NCBI GenBank assembly: GCA_910577655.1
Contig: CAJTOW010000036.1
Span: 1-31,739 of the forward strand
Source of the DNA: an uncultured Lachnospiraceae bacterium
Lineage (GTDB): Bacteria > Bacillota > Clostridia > Lachnospirales > Lachnospiraceae
Length of the DNA: 31,739 nucleotides
Direction: 5' to 3'
Within the stretch, counting starts at the first letter, position 1. Every line of letters starts with the position of its first letter. The notes below the pieces were generated by a model that saw nothing but the letters and a program-made list of their open reading frames with translations, was not told where the DNA came from and did not search any database. The translations under genes and the position numbers were made by a program. Shown here in pieces: positions 1 to 7,847 of this stretch.

Positions 1-933
1 CCCACAAACTGTGACGCACATCTGCCAGAAAGCAATTTTCAGACACGCTCTAGTAGCCTCAAGAATGTCCGCCGGATCCAGCCCGGTGATTTCTGCCACC
101 CGCTCCAGGGTCCATTCCTCCACCCGCTTTGCAAAGGCCTCAAATCCATATGTGTATTTCCCGATATATTCCCGGTCCTCCCATCCGTTGTCCAGAATAA
201 TTTTCGCCATCCCAAGAGCCAGCGCGGCATCTGTTCCCGGACGGATATGGAGAAATATATCCGCCAGATGCTGGGACGCCGGTGTGATCCGTGTATCAAC
301 AATGATCACCTTTCCTCCCCGGTCCTTCAGGGCCTGGACTCCCCGGTAGCTCAAATGGTTGGAGTAGGCTCCGCTCCAGGCCCACCCCAGGAAGGTGCTG
401 GCATTTTTGTTGTCCGGCCTGGAATCACGGGCGCAGGTACATGCCCCGGCAAGGACACTGGCACGGTAGCAGCTGCAGTCATCTGTAGAAAAATTGCAGG
501 AGCCAAATGCGTAAACAAACCGGTGGTAATAGGGCCGGTACCATTTGCAGTACCCGCTGGTAAATACGACGGAATCCGCTCCATAATCAGCCTTGGTCTG
601 GTTTAACCGGTCTGCAATTTCTTTATATGCCTGCTCCCAGGTGATGGGCTCGAATTTTCCCTCTCCCCGCTTTCCCACTCTGCGAAGGGGTGTGCGGATC
701 CGGTCCTTCCTGTAGATATACTCCTTATTCATCGCACCCTTTGTGCAGATATACCCCTGATTAAAGGGATGCTCCTTTGTCCCCTCCACCTTCAGGATCC
801 TGCCATTCCGGACATAGACATCCAGCCCGCAGTGATTTCCCGGAGAGCAGATGGCACACATGCCTTTCTTAACCTCAATCCCCGTCTCCTGACAGGGAAT
901 CTTTGCTCTTAACAGCTCCTCCTTTGTATACAT
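1..933 (-). CDS. Molybdopterin oxidoreductase (DMSO reductase family), N-terminal part, runs off the window
   Basis: The first 311 residues are visible. Near the N-terminus is a 4Fe-4S motif, C-x2-C-x5-C followed about 30 residues later by CTKG, the usual start of Mo-bisPGD enzymes. A Cys-rich stretch (DDCSCYRAS, about residues 162-170) lies where this family carries the Mo ligand; a Cys ligand would place it nearer the Psr/Phs/Arr-type reductases, but that is inference. There is no Tat signal, so it is probably cytoplasmic. The ATG overlaps the stop of the upstream FAD oxidoreductase gene (TGATG) and has AGGAGGG just upstream, so the two are translationally coupled. The substrate is unknown. 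The last 15 or so visible residues fit the family poorly, so a frameshift at the edge cannot be excluded. Confidence 0.85.
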   Translation of the reverse strand, partial: MYTKEELLRAKIPCQETGIEVKKGMCAICSPGNHCGLDVYVRNGRILKVEGTKEHPFNQGYICTKGAMNKEYIYRKDRIRTPLRRVGKRGEGKFEPITWEQAYKEIADRLNQTKADYGADSVVFTSGYCKWYRPYYHRFVYAFGSCNFSTDDCSCYRASVLAGACTCARDSRPDNKNASTFLGWAWSGAYSNHLSYRGVQALKDRGGKVIIVDTRITPASQHLADIFLHIRPGTDAALALGMAKIILDNGWEDREYIGKYTYGFEAFAKRVEEWTLERVAEITGLDPADILEATRACLKIAFWQMCVTVCG

Positions 934-2204
934 CAGCTTTTCCCTCCTATGAAACGGATAAACTCCGGCGGAATCCCTGCCTCTGTCATGACCCCATACT
1001 GCTCTATATCCAGATCAGACGTCTGACCGGACAGACACCGGATGAAACAGTCCCTGACGATCCCGCTGACCTGGGCGCCGTCCAGCAGATTGACGCCTCT
1101 TATAAGCCCGTCTTTCTTCACTGCCTTCAGATACAAGGATCCTCCCTCATATTCAAAGACTTCCTCCTGGTCACCTGGAGCGGATGCATCCCCCAGCCCG
1201 ATAAAATCCATCCCCATAAAGTGACTGATATTGCACAGCAGCCCCTCCCGGAATGTGTCTGGATTTCCCGCCATATTTTTTCCGGCTGTTCTTCCCTGGT
1301 ATCCGGCATTGGCCCACAGTCCGATGACCCGTTTCTTTCCGGACTGAAGCTCATACCCTTCCGTGCAGTCTCCTGCTCCATAGATATCCTCACAGCTTGT
1401 CATCATCCGGTCATCTACAAGGATCCCCTTGTTCACTTTAATGGAATCATCCTTTATGCAGGAGGTATTGGCTCTGGTTCCGATACACACCAGTATCAGA
1501 TCTGCCCTGAAGCTTCTCCCATCCCCCATTACAGCTGTCAGACTTTTGTCTTCCTCCTCCTGGATCCCGGACAATATGGCCGAAAAAGCCATATGAATCC
1601 CCTTACGGTTCAGAAACTCTTCTATACGGCGGGCAGTACTCTCAAAGGCCGCAGTGGAAAACAGGTACGGCGCCCCGTCAATCATGGTACAATCCATACC
1701 GCAAAGCAGGGCCAGTTCCGCAATTTTGATTCCCACCATAGAGGCCCCTGCAACCAGCACAGACCGGATCCTTCCGGTATCCAGAAGCGCCTTCAGTCTG
1801 CAGGCATCCTCCGGGGTGCGCATCACCAGTACACGTTCCATGCCTTCCCACCGGGATGACGGCAGAAAGGGCACGGCTCCGGTAGCTATGAGGATTTTGT
1901 CAAATATTTTCCTGGATCCGTCTTCAAATATCAGTGCTTTCCCCGGGCCATCTACGGCAGCCACAGGTGTATCTCCATGAAATTCCAGATCATATTCCCG
2001 TTTTATCTTCTCTATGGAGCCATAGGGAAATACTGCCTCATAGGGAATACTTTCCTTTACATAATACGTTGTCAGCATGGGATTGGACGGCGGCATATGC
2101 TTGTCACTGTACACATGGATCCTGGCCGGTGTACCGCACTCGCGGACCGCCTTTGCCGCCTGATACCCAGCATTGCCAAACCCTACAATTGCTATATTCA
2201 GCAT
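933..2204 (-). CDS. FAD/NAD(P)-dependent pyridine nucleotide-disulfide-type oxidoreductase
   Basis: A 423-aa two-dinucleotide-fold flavoprotein. The N-terminal FAD motif is GFGNAG (residues 8-13), an ATGAVP segment follows near 110, the central NAD(P) fold has AGASMVG (about 152-158), and the second FAD contact is YGAGDC (about 275-280). The architecture matches NADH-dependent rubredoxin, ferredoxin or nitrite-reductase-type oxidoreductases (Pyr_redox_2). There is no CxxxxC redox disulfide in the FAD domain, so it is not a classical disulfide reductase. It overlaps the half-transporter upstream by 7 nt and the molybdoenzyme downstream by 1 nt. The simplest inference is that it passes NAD(P)H electrons to the molybdoenzyme or acts on the same substrate. 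Confidence 0.85.
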   Translation of the reverse strand: MLNIAIVGFGNAGYQAAKAVRECGTPARIHVYSDKHMPPSNPMLTTYYVKESIPYEAVFPYGSIEKIKREYDLEFHGDTPVAAVDGPGKALIFEDGSRKIFDKILIATGAVPFLPSSRWEGMERVLVMRTPEDACRLKALLDTGRIRSVLVAGASMVGIKIAELALLCGMDCTMIDGAPYLFSTAAFESTARRIEEFLNRKGIHMAFSAILSGIQEEEDKSLTAVMGDGRSFRADLILVCIGTRANTSCIKDDSIKVNKGILVDDRMMTSCEDIYGAGDCTEGYELQSGKKRVIGLWANAGYQGRTAGKNMAGNPDTFREGLLCNISHFMGMDFIGLGDASAPGDQEEVFEYEGGSLYLKAVKKDGLIRGVNLLDGAQVSGIVRDCFIRCLSGQTSDLDIEQYGVMTEAGIPPEFIRFIGGKS

Positions 2205-2728
2205 GGTATGCTTCTCCTTTCCCGCTTATATCCTGCAATTTCTGCAATTCCGTAAAAAATAGCCCAGGAAAGATAAATCGTTGCCACCACATTTACAAAA
2301 AAAGCTGATAGCAGAAACGTTTCGAAAAACACAAACATAAAGAGTTCTGGTTTTCCCTGAAATACTGGCCTGGAAACAGCCCATCTGGCCAGATATTCCC
2401 CTGCCCCACTTCCTGATACCACGCCTGCCATGGCAATGATCAGAATCAGCTGAAATACCACAGTATTTCCCATGCCTGATGAAATAGCCGCAGACATATT
2501 GACATATCCACTCATACCATAGGCCACTATTGCCAACAATGCAGGCCATACCACACCAGCTACTGACCATAGATAAATGGCTCCTATAAAAATGCCCAAT
2601 ATTCGCATTCCCATAGGTGTGATCGGTTCAATGGCTGGCAAATAACCAAATCCAAACAGAAAAGCAATTCCTGCCATACATTTAACATAATAACATATCT
2701 GGCTGTTTTTCATCTCCTGAGCCATCAT
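2198..2728 (-). CDS. Half-length DASS/SLC13-like membrane protein (N-terminal half only)
   Basis: A 176-aa protein from the second of two in-frame ATGs groups preceded by GAAAGGGGG. About 160 residues align with the first 170 of the 446-aa permease encoded just upstream: shared landmarks are the FGFG loop, GMxxLGxFxGxIY, WPxLxAxxAYGxSGY, FQGKP and a closing xxGY. It then stops at the point where the downstream FAD gene begins, with a 7-nt overlap, so roughly 270 codons of a normal transporter are absent. Four or five membrane segments remain. It may be a deletion remnant or a stable small subunit; the good ribosome site and uninterrupted frame argue against random decay. Confidence 0.7.
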   Translation of the reverse strand: MMAQEMKNSQICYYVKCMAGIAFLFGFGYLPAIEPITPMGMRILGIFIGAIYLWSVAGVVWPALLAIVAYGMSGYVNMSAAISSGMGNTVVFQLILIIAMAGVVSGSGAGEYLARWAVSRPVFQGKPELFMFVFFETFLLSAFFVNVVATIYLSWAIFYGIAEIAGYKRERRSIPC

Positions 2729-2756
2729 AATCCCCCTTTCATGCTTATCCCCAGAA

Positions 2757-4097
2757 TCACCCCACAAAGATATAAAATACAGAGAACACCAGCACCGCGG
2801 CTACAATTGACATGAGACATGCATAGACCGTATACCTGGTTCTGAATCCTGCATCCGGCAAAGCGTCATGTGCATGAAAGATTGCCGCCGGACTGGATGC
2901 TGCCGGAAGGATCATAGACACGATGATCGTAAATACCATGACAAACCATCCGCTTCTCCCTGCAAATATTGGAGTGAAAATATCAACCAGCATCGTGGAG
3001 ATTCCCAGCTCATTGTCTGTTATGGCGCCGGCCAGTGTCACACAGACTCCGCACATAAAAATACTGTTCCAGTTGATAGCTTTTCTGTGTACATCCTTAA
3101 ATACCAGACAGGGTTTTCCGTCCCCCTCCCCACTGGGCATGATCATAAGAAGTGCCGCGCAGATTCCATACATGCCCGCCACAGTGACCGTTTTATTGAT
3201 GAATGTCCGGAACCACATTCCTGACGGAAGTGTATTGCCCAGAACCACCATAAAAATCGTAATGCAGTAAATGATGATGATCCGTTTGGCTCTGGGTCTT
3301 AGAACCCGTGATTCCTCTCCCAGCTTATCTACATCAAAGGCCTTCATCCGGGAGAAATCAACCTTGAACAGCTTGTCCATAGCCCACACATACATGGTGC
3401 AGCCAAGCAATGTGATGCACAAGGTCATGGCGAACATAAATCCCATGTTCAATTCCTCTCCAACCACCTCACCCCAGTTCTGTGCCAGCCCAAGCCTCCA
3501 GCTGGTGTAGGGAATCATTCCGCCTCCCAGCATGGTGGAGAGAAGGATTCCCACCATACCGGTGTACACGAATTTCTTGTCATTGGTATATCCGCAGGTG
3601 TCTGCTATGTCAATCCAGATCGCAAACAGAAGGATCATCAGCTGTGTCTGGTTGATGACGATGCAGGCGATTCCGAATACCACATAGAAGCACCAGATAT
3701 AAAGCAATGGCTTTCCCTGAAAAATCTTCTGTGTCAGGGACCACCGCACAAACCATTTCCCAAATCCATAATGGGTAATCGCCCCCGCGCACAGGAATGC
3801 CACAACAGACTGGTAAACAATACTCTGTCCCATGATCTCCGAGATGGCGCCTCCTACTGTGGTATAACCGCTGACACCATATGCAATAAATGCGAATAAA
3901 GACGGCCACGCAATCTCACATGTAGAATAACCATAAATTACTCCCAGAAATACGCCCAGAACATTCATTCCCACATCTGTAATCCCTGCAAAAGGCGGGA
4001 CGATACACCCGAATCCAAACATTAAAAATAGTGTAAAACAGATATTAAATGTGTGTGTTACGCTGTAGGATTTCCTATTTTCCTTTGCTGCCTCCAT
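2757..4097 (-). CDS. DASS/SLC13-type anion permease
   Basis: A 446-aa integral membrane protein with about 10-12 hydrophobic segments. It has an SLC13-like repeat layout, including a QTQLMILLFAIW helix and a conserved helix ending ILPAASSPAAIFHAHDA near residue 410. The family imports di- and tricarboxylates or other organic anions with sodium or protons. It is the first gene of the minus-strand operon and faces the SnoaL-like pair across a 335-bp divergent intergenic region, which suggests it imports the substrate of this pathway. The start has only a modest ribosome site (TAGAGGGTT before ATG). The substrate cannot be read from sequence. Confidence 0.85.
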   Translation of the reverse strand: MEAAKENRKSYSVTHTFNICFTLFLMFGFGCIVPPFAGITDVGMNVLGVFLGVIYGYSTCEIAWPSLFAFIAYGVSGYTTVGGAISEIMGQSIVYQSVVAFLCAGAITHYGFGKWFVRWSLTQKIFQGKPLLYIWCFYVVFGIACIVINQTQLMILLFAIWIDIADTCGYTNDKKFVYTGMVGILLSTMLGGGMIPYTSWRLGLAQNWGEVVGEELNMGFMFAMTLCITLLGCTMYVWAMDKLFKVDFSRMKAFDVDKLGEESRVLRPRAKRIIIIYCITIFMVVLGNTLPSGMWFRTFINKTVTVAGMYGICAALLMIMPSGEGDGKPCLVFKDVHRKAINWNSIFMCGVCVTLAGAITDNELGISTMLVDIFTPIFAGRSGWFVMVFTIIVSMILPAASSPAAIFHAHDALPDAGFRTRYTVYACLMSIVAAVLVFSVFYIFVG

Positions 4098-4432
4098 AAC
4101 CCTCTACCCTTTCTTTAGCCAGTCCTTCAGTTGCATACGCCTGCATATACAGGCAGGAAAGATTCTGCAGTCTCTCTCGGTAATTGGGAAAACCTTATGG
4201 CTTTGTTCCCCCGGTTTACTGTCATCATTTTATCATTTTTCCAGGTTTAAAAAAATGGTTTCGGCAGCCGGGATTTCTGTTACCTCATATCAAAAAAGTA
4301 TCCAGTCCATTTCTTGTTATGGGGTAAGCAAACATTCATCATCCATCCTGCCCGCCTTTATGTTATAGTTTCAGTATGGAACAGAAATTCCGGAAATACA
4401 CAACTATCACAACAAAAGGAGGAGGGATCCCA
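4098..4432. promoter_or_regulatory. Divergent promoter region between permease operon and SnoaL-like pair
   Basis: For the plus strand there is an extended -10, TGTTATAGT at 4361-4369, with no good -35. For the minus strand an extended -10 (TGATAAAAT read on the minus strand, 4227-4235) would give a leader of about 120 nt. Inside that leader 4139-4154 is a small inverted repeat, GCCTG, 6-nt loop, CAGGC, which could be an operator or an RNA hairpin. No known riboswitch was recognised. Assignments are by eye. Confidence 0.4.
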
Positions 4433-5047
4433 ATGTTTTTTCAATGTTCAATGGGGCAAAACACCCTGAAGGATGTCATTGATAAAATGAACATACGGGA
4501 ACTGATTGAATTTGAACGGTACTGTATGGACTATGGAATGTGGGACATGTTTCAAAGCTGCTATTCTGACGACGGACAAGTTACAGACTGCTGGATCAAA
4601 GGAGACATCAGCTCCTATACGAATGCTGCCTGCACTGCTGTCATTCCCGTAAAACACAAGATATTCGACACCCTTATCTGGAAAAATGGCAGGAAAGCCG
4701 TCGCTGAATGTCTGGCGATGTATGAAAGCAGGTGTCCGTTTGATGAAGATGTGGTGGATCTTTCCGCCCATGTCCGTTTCCATTACAGGCTTGAAAAACA
4801 GAATGGAAACTGGAAAATCCTGTCAGTGATTCCGATTTATGAAAAGGATACCATGGGATCCATGTATGCAGATGGAAGCTTCCGGGCAGACCGGCAGGAA
4901 CTTGCAGCCCAGCGCAGCTCCTATGCCAATGTGATGCTTCTCCAGAGAAAATACGGACGTACCCCTGATGATACTCTGCCTGGAGAGGACCGCCCGGAGC
5001 TTGTAACTGCACTTTATGAGGAAACCAGCCGCTGGCTTGGTATGTAA
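4433..5047 (+). CDS. SnoaL/NTF2-like protein, candidate dehydratase (copy 1)
   Basis: A 204-aa protein. The start at 4433 is preferred over an in-frame ATG at 4376 because AAGGAGGAGGG lies just upstream and the paralogue downstream begins at the same point (MFxxCxMGxNT). The fold is a single NTF2/SnoaL cone domain. Asp33 (in YCMDYGMWD) and His75 (in PVKHKIFD) occupy the positions of the catalytic Asp/His pair of SnoaL-like dehydratases such as BaiE and scytalone dehydratase; the alignment is by eye. An extra C-terminal segment (about residues 150-204, EKDTM to SRWLGM) is shared only with copy 2. It probably acts on the substrate imported by the divergent permease; binding without catalysis is also possible. 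Confidence 0.8.
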   Translation: MFFQCSMGQNTLKDVIDKMNIRELIEFERYCMDYGMWDMFQSCYSDDGQVTDCWIKGDISSYTNAACTAVIPVKHKIFDTLIWKNGRKAVAECLAMYESRCPFDEDVVDLSAHVRFHYRLEKQNGNWKILSVIPIYEKDTMGSMYADGSFRADRQELAAQRSSYANVMLLQRKYGRTPDDTLPGEDRPELVTALYEETSRWLGM

Positions 5048-5065
5048 AAACGGAGGAATAAGAAT

Positions 5066-5698
5066 ATGATGTTTTATGAATGCCCCATGGGTACCAATAC
5101 CCCTGAAGATATCGTAGATAAATTCAACATCCGGGAAATCGTGGAATATGACCGGTATTGCAGGGATTATAACCATTATGACGAGATGCGCAGCCTATAT
5201 TCAGATGATGCCTCTGTAGGCGTTTCCTGGACAAAAGGCGGTATCAACAATTATGTGGAAGGCTCCAGGGTCAACAATGCAAAAGCACCTGCCAAGCACA
5301 AGATCTTCGATGTGATCATCTGGAAGCATGGAAACCGGGCCATCGCAGAATCTATACAGTCCATCCAGATCCGTTGTCCTCTGGAAGGTGATGTAGTAGA
5401 TCTGGCGACCCACATGCGTAAGCATTATCGTCTGGAAAAGCGGGAAGGTCAATGGAAGATCGTCAGCGCAGAACCTATTTATGAAAAGGATACCATGTTC
5501 TCGGCCTACGCAGATGGTACCTTCTGCCCTGACCGCGAAGAGCTGGCCAGTCTGCGCCCCTCCTATGCCAATCTGATGTACAGAAGAATGAAATATGGCG
5601 GACATCCGGATGCCGCCTGCGCAGGAGAAGACAAACCCGAAACGGTGGAAAAGCTTTATAAAGAAAGCAGTGTGTGGCTTGGGGTAATGAAGGAATAA
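5066..5698 (+). CDS. SnoaL/NTF2-like protein, candidate dehydratase (copy 2)
   Basis: A 210-aa paralogue of the gene 18 nt upstream, about half identical along its whole length, with the same NIRE..E..RYC.DY block, KHKIFD, RCP..(E/D)DVVDL, HYRLEK, EKDTM and (W)LGV/LGM ends. The equivalent Asp and His are kept. GGAGG lies 9 nt before ATGATG. It is co-transcribed with copy 1. Two retained, diverged copies suggest a heteromeric complex or two consecutive steps. The transcript probably ends at the hairpin at 5747-5787. Confidence 0.8.
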   Translation: MMFYECPMGTNTPEDIVDKFNIREIVEYDRYCRDYNHYDEMRSLYSDDASVGVSWTKGGINNYVEGSRVNNAKAPAKHKIFDVIIWKHGNRAIAESIQSIQIRCPLEGDVVDLATHMRKHYRLEKREGQWKIVSAEPIYEKDTMFSAYADGTFCPDREELASLRPSYANLMYRRMKYGGHPDAACAGEDKPETVEKLYKESSVWLGVMKE

Positions 5699-5746
5699 TT
5701 ATACCAGGAAATTCCGGCAGGACCGGCTGTGTGCCGCATAGAAAGA

Positions 5747-5787
5747 TCAAGGGCTTTTGCTGACTTTTCATCAGCGAAATCCCTTGA
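5747..5787. terminator. Bidirectional hairpin terminator; original 3' flank of the GGGtGRT gene
   Basis: A 17-bp stem with two mismatches (5747-5763 pairing 5771-5787), a 7-nt loop, then GATTTT. It resembles the hairpin at 10270-10308 beyond the intact GGGtGRT gene, so it is probably the host gene's original terminator left behind when the element integrated. It could also end the SnoaL-like transcript. Confidence 0.65.
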
Positions 5788-5801
5788 TTTTACGCTGTTT
5801 T

Positions 5802-5846
5802 TTAGAATTTCCCGGCGTTAGCCACTTCCTCAATCGAAACTGTCAG
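5802..5846 (-). pseudogene. Displaced 3' end of the GGGtGRT gene (left att site)
   Basis: Read on the minus strand this encodes the tail IEEVANAGKF-stop, matching IEEAANAGKF-stop of the intact gene at 10325. The DNA at 5802-5834 matches 10325-10357 at 30 of 33 bases. Similarity is lost beyond about 5835, so this is the chromosomal stub left of an element that integrated into the gene's 3' end and brought its own replacement tail. Confidence 0.75.
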
Positions 5847-5877
5847 CCTTGATTTTTATAGGGTTTTAAGGGCCATT

Positions 5878-5887
5878 TGTGTGCTAC
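5878..5887 (+). repeat. Arm-type repeat TGTGTGCTAC, left end
   Basis: A single copy about 45 bp inside the left att repeat, followed by a partial copy (TTGTGTGTAAC). Three more copies lie at the other end of the element. Confidence 0.5.
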
Positions 5888-5928
5888 TTGTGTGTAACGC
5901 ACCTAAATTTTTATCTATTTTTGAACAC

Positions 5929-6861
5929 TTACAGACACTTCCTTTTTCTCTGCTCAAGCATAATTTCTACCTGTTTTTTATGCTTTTCATATTCTGCTTG
6001 TAATTCTGCCCTGCGTAAAGCGATATACTCTACCGTAGAAGTAAACCCATGCTCATTGAATTTATTCATACTGTTTCTGTATGCCCCAGCTTCCACAATA
6101 TCAAATTTTTCTAATAATTCACGCTTTGCCTTGCCTGTCCGTAACCGCCGCAGTCCTTTTTCCTTTATCTGGCGTATTCTGTCTATGGTTATGCCCTATT
6201 CTCTGGCTACTGCTGCCATTGTCCGATTATTTATAAATATCTCTTTTATTATGCTGTTCTCTCTGTCGCTTGTATAACGCTCCACAATGCACCATAATTG
6301 GCTTTTAGAGTGTTCAGCATACATTTTATCTATTGTTTCATCTTCAAGGCTGAAATCGGCTTGTATGGTATCGGAAAGTGTCAAACTGTTATCATCTGCT
6401 AAAGGGGTGTCTAAACTGGCTACCCCCTGCATCTGTATTTTCAATTCCTGCAGCAGTCCTACAAGTACACGCATTTTATCAGCTATTTCATTGTCTGTCG
6501 GCGCTCTGCCTGATTCCTGCTCCAACTCCTGTACGGCTTTCTTGTAACGTGCTATTTTCTGCCTTGTGTGGCTCGGTATTCGTACCGTAGAGCCGCATTT
6601 TTCAAGATACCGCTGTACTGACTGCCTTATCCAGTATTCCGCATAAGTCATAAACCGCACATTTGCAGAAGTTTCATAATGCTGTACCGCTTCCCACAAT
6701 CCAAAATAGGATTCCTGCCCTAAGTCCTCCATAGGCTCATAGGCGGCATATGGTTTTATGAATTTTTTAATCAATGGCAGATTGCTTTCATACAGTAATT
6801 GCATATAATCCGTTACAGAATAACCGTTCCTAATTTCAGAAACAATTTGCTCATTCGTCAT
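5929..6861 (-). pseudogene. Sigma-70 family RNA polymerase sigma factor, interrupted by one in-frame amber codon
   Basis: The reading frame spans 311 codons from ATG at 6861 to TAA at 5929-5931 and is open except for TAG at 6196-6198 (codon 222). Region 2 is clear (EDLGQESYFGLWEAV, FMTYAEYWIRQSVQRYL), followed by region 3 (ARYKKAVQELEQESGRAPTDNEIA). The amber codon falls in the region 4 helix-turn-helix, between VARE and GITIDRIRQIKEKGLRRLR, where Gln (CAG) is expected, so this looks like a single C-to-T change. The 88 sense codons beyond it are undamaged, implying a recent event. Without readthrough the product lacks most of its -35 recognition helix. Confidence 0.8.
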
Positions 6862-6908
6862 TGCAATGCACCTACCCCTTTGCTATAATTTGAGTAGATG
6901 CAGGATAT

Positions 6909-6946
6909 AAAGAGAAGTCAGCCCTCAAAAGCAACGGCTTCTCTTT
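6909..6946. terminator. Hairpin between recombinase remnant and sigma gene
   Basis: A perfect 9-bp stem, AAAGAGAAG (6909-6917) with CTTCTCTTT (6938-6946), followed on the plus strand by CATTTTAT. It may be a weak terminator or a leader hairpin for the sigma gene. Confidence 0.4.
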
Positions 6947-7041
6947 CATTTTATCACAAAACCGCCTTTTTGCATATTTTAAAAATATTTTGAATGGCAA
7001 CAGGACTAAGCCTTTTTGAAAATGCCCGGCAGAAAAAGGCG

Positions 7042-7363
7042 CTAACTACCCCTATGCGGCGTTTCCCTATAAAACCCCCACCGCATGATATTTAGAACAA
7101 AATCTATGCCCTTATTATATAATTCCTCATACAGACAAAAGCCCTCATCCGCATTCCTGCTCATTCGTGATACACTATCAAAAATAATGGTATCTCCTGC
7201 TTTGGCTTTCTTATAAAGCTTATTCCATTCTGGTCTGTCCTGCTTTGTTCCTGTATATACTTCCTGTATTATCACAGCCTTATCATAACTGCCCTTAATT
7301 TCTAATCTGCCTGTCAATACTCTGCTGTTTTGTACTTATCCGGCAATATCCATACACACACAT
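7042..7363 (-). pseudogene. Serine recombinase (resolvase N-terminal domain), frameshifted and truncated
   Basis: ATG at 7363 follows GAGAGG and encodes MCVYGYCRISTKQQSIDRQIRN, carrying the RxS catalytic-serine motif of resolvases. A frameshift around 7300-7317 then moves the protein to the next frame, where YTGTKQDRPEWNKL, GDTIIFDSVSRMSRNADEGF and LYNKGIDFV continue the catalytic domain. The frame ends in unrelated residues at 7042, before the recombinase C-terminal domains. At least one frameshift and a 3' truncation make it inactive. Confidence 0.75.
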
Positions 7364-7572
7364 AATCAATGCCCTCTCTTTCAGTATCACTTCTATCGTT
7401 CGTCTTTTTTGATACTTCTATTTTATCTCTTGTTATTGTTGTCAATAACTTTTGATACTGTTTTATCATACATTACTTTTGATACTCGACAGACATAGAA
7501 ACAATACTTTATTTTGACATTGACATATAGTACTATATGTGATACTATGATACAAGAAAGGAGATAATCACA
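7364..7572 (+). promoter_or_regulatory. hicAB promoter and operator
   Basis: TTGACA at 7520-7525, a 17-nt spacer, then TACTAT at 7543-7548 form a strong sigma-A promoter. The spacer contains a perfect 18-bp palindrome, ACATATAGTACTATATGT (7523-7540), which also covers the last three bases of the -35. That is where a HicB antitoxin would bind to repress its own operon. Upstream the motif TTTTGATACT occurs in full or near-full form at about 7407-7416, 7450-7459 and 7477-7486. Confidence 0.75.
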
Positions 7573-7800
7573 GTGCCAAATGTAAAAAAGATAATTGAAA
7601 AAATGAAGCAACAGCCAAATGGAATGCGGCCAGAAGAAATAGACAAAGTTTTAGCAGCATACGGCTATGTTCCTGCAAGGCAAAAAGGAAGCCATAAGCA
7701 TTATCTGAATAAAGAAACTGGAGATTTGATAACAATAAAACAAGAAAATCCATTAAAAAAGGCTTATGTCGTAGATGTTCTGAATAGAATAGGGGAATAA
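7573..7800 (+). CDS. hicA: HicA-type toxin (mRNA interferase)
   Basis: 75 aa from a GTG start; AAAGGAG lies 9 nt upstream and no better ATG exists. It is a compact double-stranded-RNA-binding-like fold with the family's catalytic histidine context GSHKHY (residues about 39-44) and a downstream DLITIKQENPLKKAYV strand-helix. HicA cleaves mRNA when free of HicB. It is the first gene of the operon, as in most hicAB modules, and its frame is intact inside an otherwise decaying element. Confidence 0.9.
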   Translation: MPNVKKIIEKMKQQPNGMRPEEIDKVLAAYGYVPARQKGSHKHYLNKETGDLITIKQENPLKKAYVVDVLNRIGE

Positions 7801-7847
7801 TCCCCTTATCCCGGCATATCATAACAAGCAGAAAGGAGCAGGAAAGC

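Noticed and set aside
903..1859. Long plus-strand ORF of 318 codons
   Set aside because: It is antisense to the FAD oxidoreductase, whose motifs and coupling are clear; no ribosome site or recognisable domain.
4098..4220. Possible riboswitch in the permease leader
   Set aside because: ACAAAGCC and a small hairpin recall parts of GEMM-type RNAs, but the other conserved parts are missing.
7381..7550. GATACT repeats as a possible CRISPR
   Set aside because: Repeat units are too short and spacing is irregular (43, 27 and 60 bp), and no cas gene is present.
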